Part shown: one piece after another, positions 53,810 through 62,926 of the stretch
How positions within the stretch are numbered: the stretch's first letter is position 1
Layout: every line of letters begins with the position of its first letter
From: JBEHWX01 sp048498995
Lineage (GTDB): Bacteria > Bacteroidota > Ignavibacteria > OLB7
NCBI GenBank assembly: GCA_048498995.1
Contig: JBEHWX010000001.1
Location: 67,037-131,036 of the forward strand
Direction: 5' to 3'
DNA: 64,000 bases
Notes under the pieces: generated by a model
What the model was told of the DNA's origin: nothing
Databases searched by the model: none
Seen by the model: only the letters and a program-made list of their open reading frames with translations
Position numbers and translations under genes: made by a program

Positions 53810-54496
53810 CTAGTAGCAGTAGTGGGTGCCGTCTCTAAAGATGTCGAACTCGCTCGACAGGTTGCCGCCGATGAGATCGTACGATCTGGTATCGCCACTC
53901 TCCCATTTCCGAAACACGGCCCAGTTGTAGTAGTCCGCGACCTGTAGACCGTACAGGGATTTCGAGGCGAAATGAAGCACGCGGAAGTTCCGATGCGCGG
54001 GCGGCGGCTCGTGGCGTAACGTGGTCTTGATCGCCTTCATCACCGGGCTTTTCCCCGTGCTGGTGTTCGGGAGGTTGTCGGTGATGACGATGACCTCGGA
54101 AACCGAGGAGTCCCAGCAGTGCCGGAGAGCATGGCGAACCAGATATCCCATCATTCGCGGATGGAGCTCTTACGATTGCCGAAGCGACGGCTCCGTCTTG
54201 GCCTTCTCGATAACCAGACAGTCGACCCGGCAATGCTCCACGATCTGCGTCAGCACCTCGAAGACGCGATCGCGCACCGCCTGCTCGTCGGTCGTGCAGT
54301 GGAAATATTCCAGGTCGATTCCGTGTTCGAGGATGTCGAATTTCAGGCTGTCCAGGCGCGGCCCGATCACGAACGGACGGCGCTTGGAGACGGCCGTCAT
54401 CGTGTAGTATCGACTCCCTCTCGGGGAGAAATCCAGATTCCCCCTTTCGTCCGGGAACAGGTAGAGCGGACGTGCCGCGGCTGTACTATCGTCCAT
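53810..54496 (-). pseudogene. DUF3800 protein gene with one in-frame stop
   Basis: The N-terminal part (108 residues from ATG 54496, LYLFPDERGNLDFSPRGSRYYTMTAVSKRRPF ... LEYFHCTTDEQAVRDRVFEVL) ends at TAA (54172-54170) in LRQS*ELHPR. The same frame continues at once into MMGYLVRHALRHCW ... VIVITDNLPN ... LHFASKSLYGLQVADYYNWAVFRKWE up to 53810. Both halves match DUF3800, a nuclease-like family with conserved acidic residues (DERG near the start, ITDNL and QVADYYNWA later). A single nonsense change, rather than a frameshift, separates them. Total length without the stop would be about 228 residues. Restarting at the ATG at 54154 could give a C-terminal fragment. Confidence 0.7.
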
Positions 54497-54507
54497 TCGC
54501 TTTGCGT

Positions 54508-54535
54508 GATTGAGTATTCAATAAGATACTCAATC
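54508..54535 (-). promoter_or_regulatory. Inverted repeat upstream of the DUF3800 gene
   Basis: GATTGAGTAT (54508-54517) and ATACTCAATC (54526-54535) are perfect 10-bp arms around TCAATAAG, 11 nt upstream of the DUF3800 ATG in an A/T-rich patch. Position fits an operator, possibly within the promoter. Confidence 0.6.
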
Positions 54536-54605
54536 GCAATGGATGGACGCGCGGGATTCTCCCGCCATGGGCCGACCGGTCAGATGATGATCCGAATCGC
54601 TGGGA

Positions 54606-54866
54606 TCAGAGCAGATGCTGTTTGGTGACCGTGATGATCACGTAGACCACGCCGCAGAGGGTGACGAACGCGCCGATCGTCTTGGAGACCGCCGCCACCA
54701 CTTCGATCCGCTGCGTCGGGTTCGGGGTGTCGTAGATCCAAGCGGTCACCTTCTTGTCGAGCCGGAGAAGGCTATGCACCGGCATCAGAACATAGAGCAG
54801 TCCCATCACGATGAGACTGAAACCGATGGTCATCGGGAGGTAATTCTCGAGCAGGAAGTTGTTCAT
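54606..54866 (-). CDS. Small two-TM membrane protein
   Basis: 86 residues from ATG 54866. TM helices at about 11-32 (PMTIGFSLIVMGLLYVLMPV) and 63-80 (IGAFVTLCGVVYVIITV), with a basic loop HSLLRLDKKVTAWIYDTPNPTQRIE between them. No family recognised. It lies just upstream of the DUF3800 gene in the same direction and is divergent from the GH172 gene. Confidence 0.7.
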   Translation of the reverse strand: MNNFLLENYLPMTIGFSLIVMGLLYVLMPVHSLLRLDKKVTAWIYDTPNPTQRIEVVAAVSKTIGAFVTLCGVVYVIITVTKQHLL

Positions 54867-55164
54867 TGCGCGATAACTGGTTATCGGTGTCTGTGCGGGG
54901 CCGGGACGCAACGGAACATGTCCGCGCGCACGGGAGCACAATGTTTTGGAGGAGACGCTTCGGGCGTCGGAGGTATCGGTGCTGGGCGGATCGACACGGC
55001 CATGGGGAGCCAATCCGCAGGGACACATAATTTGCGGCGCGCCCACCGTCGGGTCAAGTCCTTTTCTTTCCGGCGCGGATCGTTCGCGCCATCGTTGGCT
55101 CCCGAGCCGTGCACGCGGACGCCGGACGCAAATGCGGCGGTTTCTTCCCCGAATCACTGATATC

Positions 55165-57633
55165 ATGCTTCGATCAATCCCGAATGCCATCGGCCCGGTA
55201 ACCGATAGATACGTTTCGAGACGATCCTCCGACCGGTCGGTTCCTCCGAGCGCGCGTCCGCTGCTCTGCGCGTGGTGGTCGTGGCCCTTCATTTCGTTGG
55301 TGGTGCTCTTGCTGGCCGCCGCCGCTCCTCCCCTGGCCGCCCTGCCGCCGATGCCGGTCGGGGCCGACACCACGCACGCGGACACCACCCATTCGGCCGC
55401 CGCGCCCCCCGGTGCCTACGACGTGTCGGTGGCCAGGCTGATCGGGGAGATGACCGATGTGTCCCGCTTTCTCACGCCTCCCTCGCCGTCGTACCGGGCA
55501 CGCCTGGCCTCCAGCCGCGATCGGAGCTCCGACGCCAACTACACGTTCTACAACAACGACTACGGCTACTTCCTGCGCGTCGAGAGCCAGGGGGAGCGCC
55601 GGGAATGGGTGATGATGGAGAGCTACCATCCGGGAGCGATCCTCAAGATCTGGACGCCGAATCCGATCGGCACGCTCCGGATCTATCTCGACGATTCCCT
55701 CGCCCCGGCTATCGAGGCGCCGATGGTCGATCTGATGAGCGGCCGCGTTCCCCCGTTCGATTCCTCGATCGCCTACCAGATCAACGGCGGCTACAACTTC
55801 TATTTCCCCCTCTCCTATGCGCGCTTCTGTCGGGTCACCGTGGATGACGGGTGCGATCTCTTCTACCAGATCAACTACCGCGAGTATCCGGATTCGGCGC
55901 GCGTCGAGCCGTTCATGGCGGCCGACCCGATCACGATCGCCGGGGCGCTGCTGGCGACGCGCCGCCGGTTCGACGATCCGTCGACTCTCTACGGGCACCA
56001 GCGCGGGGAGGTGATACAGGAGGCGGTCTCGGTCGGTCCCGGTGCTCCGGCCAGGATCGTGGCGCGCGCGCCGGCCGGGGGCGGCCTCGTCTGCTGGACC
56101 CGCGTCGCCCCGATGATACCGGGCGCGGCGACCGAGAACGTGCGGATCAGGATCGTGGCCGACACCACGCAGACGGTGGAGGGGCCGCTGCGCGCCTTCT
56201 TCGGCGGCAGCGACGCCTCGGTCCCCTTCCGGACCCTCGTCGGCGAGATGGACTCGGCCGGCGCCCTGACCAGCCGCTGGCCGATGCCGTTTCGCGACAG
56301 CCTGGTGGTCGAGCTGAGCGCCGCCGCCGGTACGTTCGACGCGAGCGTGGGGCTCGAGATACAGCCGCATCTCTTCGAGCCGGGGCGCACGCGCTACCTT
56401 CACGCCACCTGGCACTCCGAGGAGAACATGATCACCCGGCCGTTCCGGCTCTGGACCATGACCGATCTCATCGGAGAGGGGGCCTATGTCGGGACGGTGC
56501 TCACCGTGGCCAACCCGATCAATGACTGGTGGGGCGAAGGGGATGATCGGATGATCGTGGACGGACGCGCTCCCACCGACTACTGGGGAACAGGGACGGA
56601 GGATCTCTTCGGCGGCGGATGGGCGCTCTTCGACCGCTTCAGTCGACCATATCATGCCTTCACCGAGACCGGCCCCCGCCGTCAGAACTTCGGCATCTGG
56701 TACGGCTTCTGGTCGATGTGCCGCTGGTACCTGCTCGAGCCGATTCCGTTCGACGAGCGCCTGATCTTCGACCTTGAGGTCTACCACATGACCGGCCGCG
56801 CCGAGGTCTCGTATGGCGCGATGAACTTCTGGTACGCCCCGGCCTCAACCTGGGAGCGGACGGAGATGGCCTCCAGGAACAACGTCGTGCGCCTGCCGGC
56901 GATCCATGAAAGCGATTCGATTCCGGGAGCTATCGAGGGGGAGTGGATGGCGGTCCGCTATTTCGCCGGCACCTGGTTCGATATCCTCCCGCGAGCCCCG
57001 GAGGTCGGAGCCGACTGGAGCCGCGCGCAGTGCTTTCTCTGGAAGTCCGCTCCCGGGCCGGTCGGCAACCGCGTCGGTCTCGGATTCCGCGTCGCGACCT
57101 CCGGCACCTACCGGGTCACCGGCTACTTCGCGCGAGGGCCGGGCTACGGCACGTTCAACATCGACATCAATGGACGTGGCGCTCCGGCGGGGATCGATCT
57201 GGCCGCCGACACGCTCGGCGCCACCGGACCGGTCGATCTCGGCACCTTCCCCCTGATCGCGGGGGAGAACCTGATGACGGTCCATGTGCCGGACTCCGCC
57301 GTCTTCACCGATCCGAGGCTCTTCGGTCTGGACGCGATCGTGCTTACCCCGCTCTCCGCCGTCCGGCCCGATGATGCCGGCGACGATGCCGACGGTCCGT
57401 TCGCGGCGCTCGTCGACGGAGGTCGCGTCGCGATCCGTCTCGACCGTCGGGAGCGCGTCGCGGTCGATGTCGTCGACCTGCTCGGCAACGTCACGCCGAT
57501 GCTGGCACCCTCGGTGTTCGAGGCGGGACGGTGGACCGTGGATCTCGATCCGGAGCGGCTTCCGCGCTCGATCGGGTTTCTGCGCGTCAGGGCGGGGGAT
57601 CGCGTGGCGACCATGCCGATCGCGCGGCCGTAG
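55165..57633 (+). CDS. DUF2961/GH172 family glycoside hydrolase with degenerate sorting domain
   Basis: 822 residues from ATG 55165; the open frame extends upstream but without a signal. A long n-region precedes a hydrophobic segment WPFISLVVLLLAAAAPPLAALPP. The DUF2961 core contains NNDYGYFLRVESQGERREWVMMESYHPGAILKIWTPNPIGTLRIYLDD, YQINGGYNFYFPLSYARFCRVTVDD, DRMIVDGRAPTDYWGTGTEDLFGGGWALF and MCRWYLLEPIPFDERLIFDLE, all typical. Family members include alpha-D-fructofuranosidase and difructose-anhydride enzymes; the substrate here is unknown. After a C-terminal carbohydrate-binding-like sandwich, the last ~70 residues (ERVAVDVVDLLGNVTPMLAPSVFEAGRWTVDLD) resemble a weak T9SS sorting domain lacking the PNP motif. 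Confidence 0.87.
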   Translation: MLRSIPNAIGPVTDRYVSRRSSDRSVPPSARPLLCAWWSWPFISLVVLLLAAAAPPLAALPPMPVGADTTHADTTHSAAAPPGAYDVSVARLIGEMTDVSRFLTPPSPSYRARLASSRDRSSDANYTFYNNDYGYFLRVESQGERREWVMMESYHPGAILKIWTPNPIGTLRIYLDDSLAPAIEAPMVDLMSGRVPPFDSSIAYQINGGYNFYFPLSYARFCRVTVDDGCDLFYQINYREYPDSARVEPFMAADPITIAGALLATRRRFDDPSTLYGHQRGEVIQEAVSVGPGAPARIVARAPAGGGLVCWTRVAPMIPGAATENVRIRIVADTTQTVEGPLRAFFGGSDASVPFRTLVGEMDSAGALTSRWPMPFRDSLVVELSAAAGTFDASVGLEIQPHLFEPGRTRYLHATWHSEENMITRPFRLWTMTDLIGEGAYVGTVLTVANPINDWWGEGDDRMIVDGRAPTDYWGTGTEDLFGGGWALFDRFSRPYHAFTETGPRRQNFGIWYGFWSMCRWYLLEPIPFDERLIFDLEVYHMTGRAEVSYGAMNFWYAPASTWERTEMASRNNVVRLPAIHESDSIPGAIEGEWMAVRYFAGTWFDILPRAPEVGADWSRAQCFLWKSAPGPVGNRVGLGFRVATSGTYRVTGYFARGPGYGTFNIDINGRGAPAGIDLAADTLGATGPVDLGTFPLIAGENLMTVHVPDSAVFTDPRLFGLDAIVLTPLSAVRPDDAGDDADGPFAALVDGGRVAIRLDRRERVAVDVVDLLGNVTPMLAPSVFEAGRWTVDLDPERLPRSIGFLRVRAGDRVATMPIARP

Positions 57634-57712
57634 CGCGCGCCCGTAGCGCTCGCCGTGGTCCGCTTCTGGCGTGACGATTGCGCCTCGTGTCGGAAAACGG
57701 GATGGATACGCC

Positions 57713-58402
57713 ATGGCCAGTGTTCGACGGCTCCACAACTGGAGCGTTTCCCCGCGCGAGGCGGTGGAGATGCAGCGACGGATGAAGGATCTGGTGGAGG
57801 TAACGCCGCTTGCCACGCCGGTGCGGACCGTTGCCGGCGCCGATATCTCGTTCGATCGCGACTCCACGGTGATCTACGCCGGTATAGTCGTGATCGACCT
57901 GGAATCGATGGAGACGGTGGAGGAAGTGGGGGTGGTGACCGAGACCACGTTTCCGTACGTGCCGGGGCTCCTCTCCTTCCGGGAGGCGCCGGCGGTGCTG
58001 GAGGCGTGGGAGCGTCTGACGCGGGAGCCCGACGCGCTGATGATCGATGGTCACGGCCTTGCGCATCCTCGCCGCTTCGGGATCGCCTCCCACATCGGCG
58101 TGCTCATCGAGCGTCCCTCGCTCGGCTGCGGCAAGTCGGTGCTCACCGGACGCTTCGAGATGCCGGACATCGAGCGCGGATCCTGGAGTCCGATGATCGA
58201 CCGGGGAGAGATCATCGGCGCGGCGCTCCGCACCAAGCGGAAGGTGCAGCCGATCTACGTCAGCGTCGGCAACCGGATCGATCTGCCGGGGGCGATCGAC
58301 GTGGCGCTCCGGTCCGATGGCGGCTATCGCCAGCCGGAGCCGACCCGGCGCGCGCATCACCTGGTCAACGCGCTCCGGCGCGGCGAGCGGGCCCCGGGCT
58401 GA
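57713..58402 (+). CDS. nfi: Endonuclease V (deoxyinosine 3' endonuclease)
   Basis: 229 residues from ATG 57713. Family features: AREA-like N-terminus SPREAVEMQRRMKDLV, catalytic Asp in TVAGADISFDRDSTVIYAGIVVIDLES, PYVPGLLSFREAPAVLEAWERL, DGHGLAHPRRFGIASHIGVLIERPSLGCGKSVLTG, then VGNRIDLPGAIDVALR. It nicks DNA near deoxyinosine for repair of deaminated adenine. Monocistronic and convergent with the nucleotidyltransferase at 58445. Confidence 0.94.
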   Translation: MASVRRLHNWSVSPREAVEMQRRMKDLVEVTPLATPVRTVAGADISFDRDSTVIYAGIVVIDLESMETVEEVGVVTETTFPYVPGLLSFREAPAVLEAWERLTREPDALMIDGHGLAHPRRFGIASHIGVLIERPSLGCGKSVLTGRFEMPDIERGSWSPMIDRGEIIGAALRTKRKVQPIYVSVGNRIDLPGAIDVALRSDGGYRQPEPTRRAHHLVNALRRGERAPG

Positions 58403-58444
58403 TGCCCGAAGCCACGCCCGCGCGGCGGTGGCACATCCCGATCG

Positions 58445-59224
58445 TCATGCTTCCCAGGCCTGGCGGAGCGCCCCACGGAAGACGAGGTTGAGCGTCTCGT
58501 TCTCCACCTTCAGGGCCGGCCGTGCCTGGATGCCGGCCTCGAGCCGCTCCAGCTCCCGTTCGATGTACTCGTTCAGCTCCTCGACGCGAGGCCCGGTGCC
58601 GAGCTCGCCGCCGCTTCGCTTCCGTTCCAGCAGTTGATCGATCCGCGCGCGCAGCACGCTCCCCGGCTCCACGAGCATGTCGACCAGCGTGGCGAACTCC
58701 ACCGGCACCGGTCCCAGATCCCGCTCGATCCAGTCGATCGCCAGGAGCGGCCGAAGCACGTAGAGATATTTCTTGGTCGAGACCACCGCTCCCCGCAGAT
58801 AGCTCCGATAGTTCCCCTGCGCCATGTGGAGGTAATGATGCGCGCAGGCCAGCGGCGAGTAGGCGTCGGGAAGGAGCGCGCGGATGCTCTCCACGATCTC
58901 CGGACGCTGCCGGTAGATGATCGGCGAGGTGAGCCATTCCAGCAGCGGCGGATTCGAGCGGCGGAGCAGGCGGAGCGCCTTCCGCAGATCCCATCCGTTG
59001 ATATCCAGATCCCCCTCGATCGGCAGCTCAACCACGTCCCGCTTCTCCTCCAGATCCACGGAGAGGTACCACTCCGGCCGGCGCACGTAGATGAAGCGCG
59101 CGTCGTAGTCGCTATCCTCCGAGGCGAAGCCCCATGCGCGGCTTCCCGATTCGCAGGCGTGGATGATGCGGATATCTTCCTCACGTTCCAGTGAGGCAAG
59201 GCGGGTGAGAATGAGATCGGTCAT
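58445..59224 (-). CDS. RlaP-like nucleotidyltransferase domain protein
   Basis: 259 residues from ATG 59224 (a GTG at 59236 is an alternative). DNA polymerase beta-type nucleotidyltransferase motif hG[GS]x(9)Dx[DE]: ESGSRAWGFASEDSDYDARFIYV, then a third acidic position in VELPIEGDLDINGWDLRKALRLL. The middle region LACAHHYLHMAQGNYRSYLRG ... TKKYLYVLRPLLAIDWIE and the full length fit Pfam10127, named for an RNA-repair-linked polymerase (RlaP). Substrate unknown. The gene upstream (59255) ends 30 nt away, suggesting one transcript. Confidence 0.87.
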   Translation of the reverse strand: MTDLILTRLASLEREEDIRIIHACESGSRAWGFASEDSDYDARFIYVRRPEWYLSVDLEEKRDVVELPIEGDLDINGWDLRKALRLLRRSNPPLLEWLTSPIIYRQRPEIVESIRALLPDAYSPLACAHHYLHMAQGNYRSYLRGAVVSTKKYLYVLRPLLAIDWIERDLGPVPVEFATLVDMLVEPGSVLRARIDQLLERKRSGGELGTGPRVEELNEYIERELERLEAGIQARPALKVENETLNLVFRGALRQAWEA

Positions 59225-59254
59225 GGCGATGGGCACGTTCCGGCCCGAGCGCCG

Positions 59255-59866
59255 TTACCGGCGGCGACCTTCCAGCGCGGCGATGCACTCCTCGCGCACC
59301 CGCCAGAGACGCGCGCCGTCGAGCCCGCGCTCGGCCCCCCATCGGTCGAGGAACGCGCGGTGCAGCGCCGGCTTGGCCTCCACCACATCCTCGGGCGTAA
59401 TGACCTCCTCCCACAACAGCGCGTCGAACGGGCTCGCCGTGGCCGCGCCGGCCAGTCCGGTGATGTCCACGCGGGTGTCGCCGATCCGCGCGTAGCAGTG
59501 TGCCTCAGGCACCGCGTCCAGACCGTGGCGCGCCAGCACGCCGGCGATGCCCGGAGTGTTGGCGCCGGACATGGCGTAGATGCCGAGCATGAGCGTCAGG
59601 TCGCATCCGGCCTCGCGCGCGGCCAGCGCCAGCAGCGCGTGCTTCGAGCTGCAGCTGCCGCGTCCCTCCAGGAGGGGCGCCGAAAGATTGCGTCGGTCCG
59701 CGGGCCGGCCGTAGGGGAGCGCCAGCAGATGGAGGGCGAGCGCGCGCAGATCGGGGAGCCCGGCGGCGATCGCGAGCGCTCCGATGGCGCCGCCGGCATT
59801 CAGGGGAGTCGGAGGTATCGGATCGACCGGGTGCGCGACCGGGGCGGAAGCTGGTTCTGAGATCAT
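59255..59866 (-). CDS. Transglutaminase-like cysteine-His protein
   Basis: 203 residues from ATG 59866. The central region carries RGSCSSKHALLALAAREAGCDLTLMLGIYAMSGANTPGIAGVL and VPEAHCYARIGDTRVDITG. The Cys (GSCSSKH), His (EAHCY) and Asp (VDITG) are spaced as in papain/transglutaminase-like folds, which I take as the likely structure; activity is not shown. Conserved hypothetical. Probably co-transcribed with the downstream nucleotidyltransferase. Confidence 0.75.
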   Translation of the reverse strand: MISEPASAPVAHPVDPIPPTPLNAGGAIGALAIAAGLPDLRALALHLLALPYGRPADRRNLSAPLLEGRGSCSSKHALLALAAREAGCDLTLMLGIYAMSGANTPGIAGVLARHGLDAVPEAHCYARIGDTRVDITGLAGAATASPFDALLWEEVITPEDVVEAKPALHRAFLDRWGAERGLDGARLWRVREECIAALEGRRR

Positions 59867-60412
59867 CTCGAAGCGCGTCGACTGTCGATGAAGCGGATCG
59901 TGCCCGGCGGCGGAGCGGCCGACGGATGGGACAAACATAGAACGGGGATCGCGATCGTTCGCGATCCCCGTTCCTGCGTTTCGGGAGTGTCATTCATCAA
60001 CGGTCTAGGTGCATCGATCCTCCGGTTGAGACCAACTGCGCATGGAGCATGGAGAAAAAGGCGCCGGCGACTCTCGCACGAGCATGACGACGCGACCCGC
60101 CGTGCCCCGTTCGCGGGCGCGCCATCGCACGACGTCGAGATGATCTCGCCGGCTGCTGTCCGCGATCGACGGTCGAGGCGTGCCCGTTGTCGAAACCGCG
60201 GACGATACGTGCCGCCGCGCCGGGCCGCCCCGCTCCACGGGAGGTGCCCGGCGCGCTCCCCGGCGGCCGGGTGGCCCGGACTCGGAGAGACGGCCGACAA
60301 GAACGGAGAATCACTTAACGAAATCTCGACGCCCGCGCGAGCGCGCCGGCCGGTGATCTGAGTGAGGGTGCGAAGGGTGGTGTCGGTGGAGAATGCTCGC
60401 GTGGCCGGATGC
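59867..60412. other. Intergenic region with a 14-bp hairpin
   Basis: No gene seen. AACGGGGATCGCGA (59941-59954) pairs perfectly with TCGCGATCCCCGTT (59959-59972) around TCGT, near the start of the gene ending at 59255. It is more than 400 nt from the stop of the leftward gene at 60413, so it may be the end of a long 3' UTR or a separate structured element. Confidence 0.55.
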
Positions 60413-62926
60413 TCAGCCATCGGACTCCGCGACCGCGCGGAGACGGTCCGGCGGATCGACGCCGAGCTCCGAGCGGAAGAGGGCGGCGCACTCGGCATAG
60501 ACCTTCCGGGCCTCGCCGCCGCGGCCCCGCTCGCGCAGCGCCAGCAGCAGCAGCTCGTAGGCTCGTTCGTTGGTCCGGTCGTGCTGCAGGATGCGACGCG
60601 CGGTCTCGATCGTCTCCTCGCTTCGTCCGCTCCGGAGCATGTCGGCGGCCAGGAACTCCATCCCCTCGAGGAAGGCATCCTTCAGCAGCTCCCGCTCCGG
60701 CGTGGCCCACTCCTCGTAGAGATCCTCCCGCAGGAAGTCGCCATGGTAGAGGGCGACGGCCCGCTCGTACTGGTCGCGGCGCTCCTCGGCGCTCGCCCCG
60801 CGCCGGGCCGCGACGATGAGTGCCTTGAACTCCAGGAAGTCGATCGATGCCCCCTCGCCGAGGTCGAGCATGTACGCCCCGTCGCCGCCGGAGAGGATGG
60901 CGGAGGCCTTGTGCGCGCCACGCTCCGGCTCGATGGCGCGGCGGATATGGGAGACGGCGTTCATCACCAGCGAGATGCTTCCGCGGCCGGCCGCGCCCTT
61001 CCAGAGCATCTCCAGGATCTCGTCGGAGGTGAGCGCGCGGCGATGGTGGATCAGCAGGAGCTTGAACAGATCGCGGGCCCGCTTCCGTCTCCAGTCCGCG
61101 GTGGCCAGCTCCCGCCCGTCGATGATGACCCGGAACTTTCCGAGCGTCCGCACCACGATGCCGGGAGCTTCCCGCGTCCCGGCCGCGACGACCGTGGCCG
61201 CGGAGGGGCGGCCCGACATTCCCGGCGCCGACATTCCCGGCGCCGACATTCCCGGCGCCACGCTCTCGGCGCGCGCCTCGCGGCGCGTGGCGCGCGCCCG
61301 GCGCATCGCCGCGTTGATCTCCTCGATATCCTCCTGCTGGAGCCCGAGGATCTGTCCCTGCCGGCGCGCGCGGTTTCCCTGGAAACTGATCATCATCTCC
61401 CGCACGCGTCGGGTCGATTCGCTGTCGAAGATCTCCCGCGTGCAGTCGGCGTGCAGCTTCCGAAACTCGGCGGCGCGCGCGTGGTCCCCGGCGCGCTCGC
61501 AGGTCTCGGCCAGCGCCCCGGCCGCCAGCCGGAGTCCGTCCCGCGCGCCGCTGGCTCGGGCGGTCTCCGAGGCGCGCAGATAGATGGCGATGCTCCGCTC
61601 GTGGTCGCCACGCGCGTCGTGGAGCTGGCCGAGCGCCATCAGCGTCTCGATCTTGCCGAGCACGTTGCTGGTGTCCGGCGTCAGATCCAGGCTTCGCAGA
61701 AGATATTCCTCCCCCTTCGCCTCGTCTCCCAGCGTCACATAGACCTCGCCGATGCTTCTGAGCAGCTCGCGCTCTCCGTGAAGGTCTCCGATCTCTTCCA
61801 GAATCCTGAGGCTTCGGAAGTAGTGGAGGAGCGCCATTGCGTCGTCGCCGAGGTGATGGTAGAAGCGGCCGATGTGCAACAGGGAGTAGGCTTCTCCCTG
61901 ACGATGTCCGGTGGTCTGGGAGATTCGGAGGCTGCGGAGGTAGTAGTCGAGCACCAGGGTCCGATCTCCCAGCATCTCATGGGTCTCGCCGATGTTGTTG
62001 AGCGCCACCGCCTCTCCCGGCCGGTCGCCGATCCGTTCGGAGATGTCGAGGCTGCCGAGCATCGCCTCCAGCGCGCTGGCGTAATCGCCGAGGTTGCGGT
62101 AGATCAGGCCGAGATTGTTGAGCGAGACGCCGATCCCCCAGGAGTCGTTTTCCCGCTCCTTGGCGCGGAGGCTTTTCAGCTCGTGCACCAGTGCCGTCGA
62201 GTTGTCGCCGAGGAGCTGGAACACGTTGGCGATGTTGCCGTCGGCGTAGGCGGCAAGGCGATGATCGCCGATCTCCTCGGAGATGCGGAGGCATGCGCGG
62301 AAGCTCTCGAGCGCCTCGGCGTAGCGCGCCAGGGCCTCGTTGCCGCTGCCGATGCCGAGCAGGGCGTTGGCTTCGTCGGCGCGCGCGCCGATCTCGGTGG
62401 CGATGGCGAGGCTTTCGCGGTGAAGCTCCAGTGCGCGCTCCACGCGGCCACGGTGGCGGAACAGATTGCCGAGCCCCTGCAGCGCGATCGCGACCAGACG
62501 GCGATCGTCCGTGGCGCGCGCCAGCTCGAGCCCCCGCAGACCGGTGGTTTCGGAATCCTCCAGCCGGCCGATGCGCCGGTGGATGGCGCTCAGGACCGTC
62601 AGCAGCGCCGCCTCGGTGTGCCGGTCGGCAATGCGCGCGGCAATGGCCAGCCCCGCCTCGCCAAGCTCGAGCGCGTCATCGTGCCGGGAGCGGAGGAGGG
62701 CGGAGTGGGCGGAGATCTCGAGGGCCGATGCCTCGGCGTGCTCGTCTCCCGCGAGGCGAGCCGCCGCCAGCATTTCGGTGGCGAGCCGTCCGGCCTCGAC
62801 CGGATCGATGGTCAGCAGACTCCGCGCCCGCGCGCTCGTGGCGGCGATATAATCGCGTGTCGCGGCGGTTCGGTCCGCGGGGCTCCGATGTGCGGGGCGT
62901 TTCGAGGGCATGTCGTTGGAAGTCAT
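60413..62926 (-). CDS. TPR protein with C-terminal winged-helix and BTAD domain (transcriptional regulator)
   Basis: 837 residues from ATG 62926 (other ATGs nearby; none has a good Shine-Dalgarno). The N-terminal ~480 residues are tetratricopeptide repeats (ALLGIGSGNEALARYAEALES, SLNNLGLIYRNLGDYASALEAML, ALNNIGETHEMLGDRTLVLDYYL). A helical linker and three tandem APGMS pentapeptides follow. The C-terminus is a SARP/OmpR-type winged helix (about 591-690, VVRTLGKFRVIIDGRELATADWRRKRARDLFKLLL, LTSDEILEMLWKGA) then a bacterial transcriptional activator domain (697-837, FREDLYEEWATPERELLKDAFLEGMEFLA). Compared with classical SARPs the order is reversed, DNA-binding last. TPRs probably sense a partner. 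Confidence 0.9.
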   Translation of the reverse strand: MTSNDMPSKRPAHRSPADRTAATRDYIAATSARARSLLTIDPVEAGRLATEMLAAARLAGDEHAEASALEISAHSALLRSRHDDALELGEAGLAIAARIADRHTEAALLTVLSAIHRRIGRLEDSETTGLRGLELARATDDRRLVAIALQGLGNLFRHRGRVERALELHRESLAIATEIGARADEANALLGIGSGNEALARYAEALESFRACLRISEEIGDHRLAAYADGNIANVFQLLGDNSTALVHELKSLRAKERENDSWGIGVSLNNLGLIYRNLGDYASALEAMLGSLDISERIGDRPGEAVALNNIGETHEMLGDRTLVLDYYLRSLRISQTTGHRQGEAYSLLHIGRFYHHLGDDAMALLHYFRSLRILEEIGDLHGERELLRSIGEVYVTLGDEAKGEEYLLRSLDLTPDTSNVLGKIETLMALGQLHDARGDHERSIAIYLRASETARASGARDGLRLAAGALAETCERAGDHARAAEFRKLHADCTREIFDSESTRRVREMMISFQGNRARRQGQILGLQQEDIEEINAAMRRARATRREARAESVAPGMSAPGMSAPGMSGRPSAATVVAAGTREAPGIVVRTLGKFRVIIDGRELATADWRRKRARDLFKLLLIHHRRALTSDEILEMLWKGAAGRGSISLVMNAVSHIRRAIEPERGAHKASAILSGGDGAYMLDLGEGASIDFLEFKALIVAARRGASAEERRDQYERAVALYHGDFLREDLYEEWATPERELLKDAFLEGMEFLAADMLRSGRSEETIETARRILQHDRTNERAYELLLLALRERGRGGEARKVYAECAALFRSELGVDPPDRLRAVAESDG

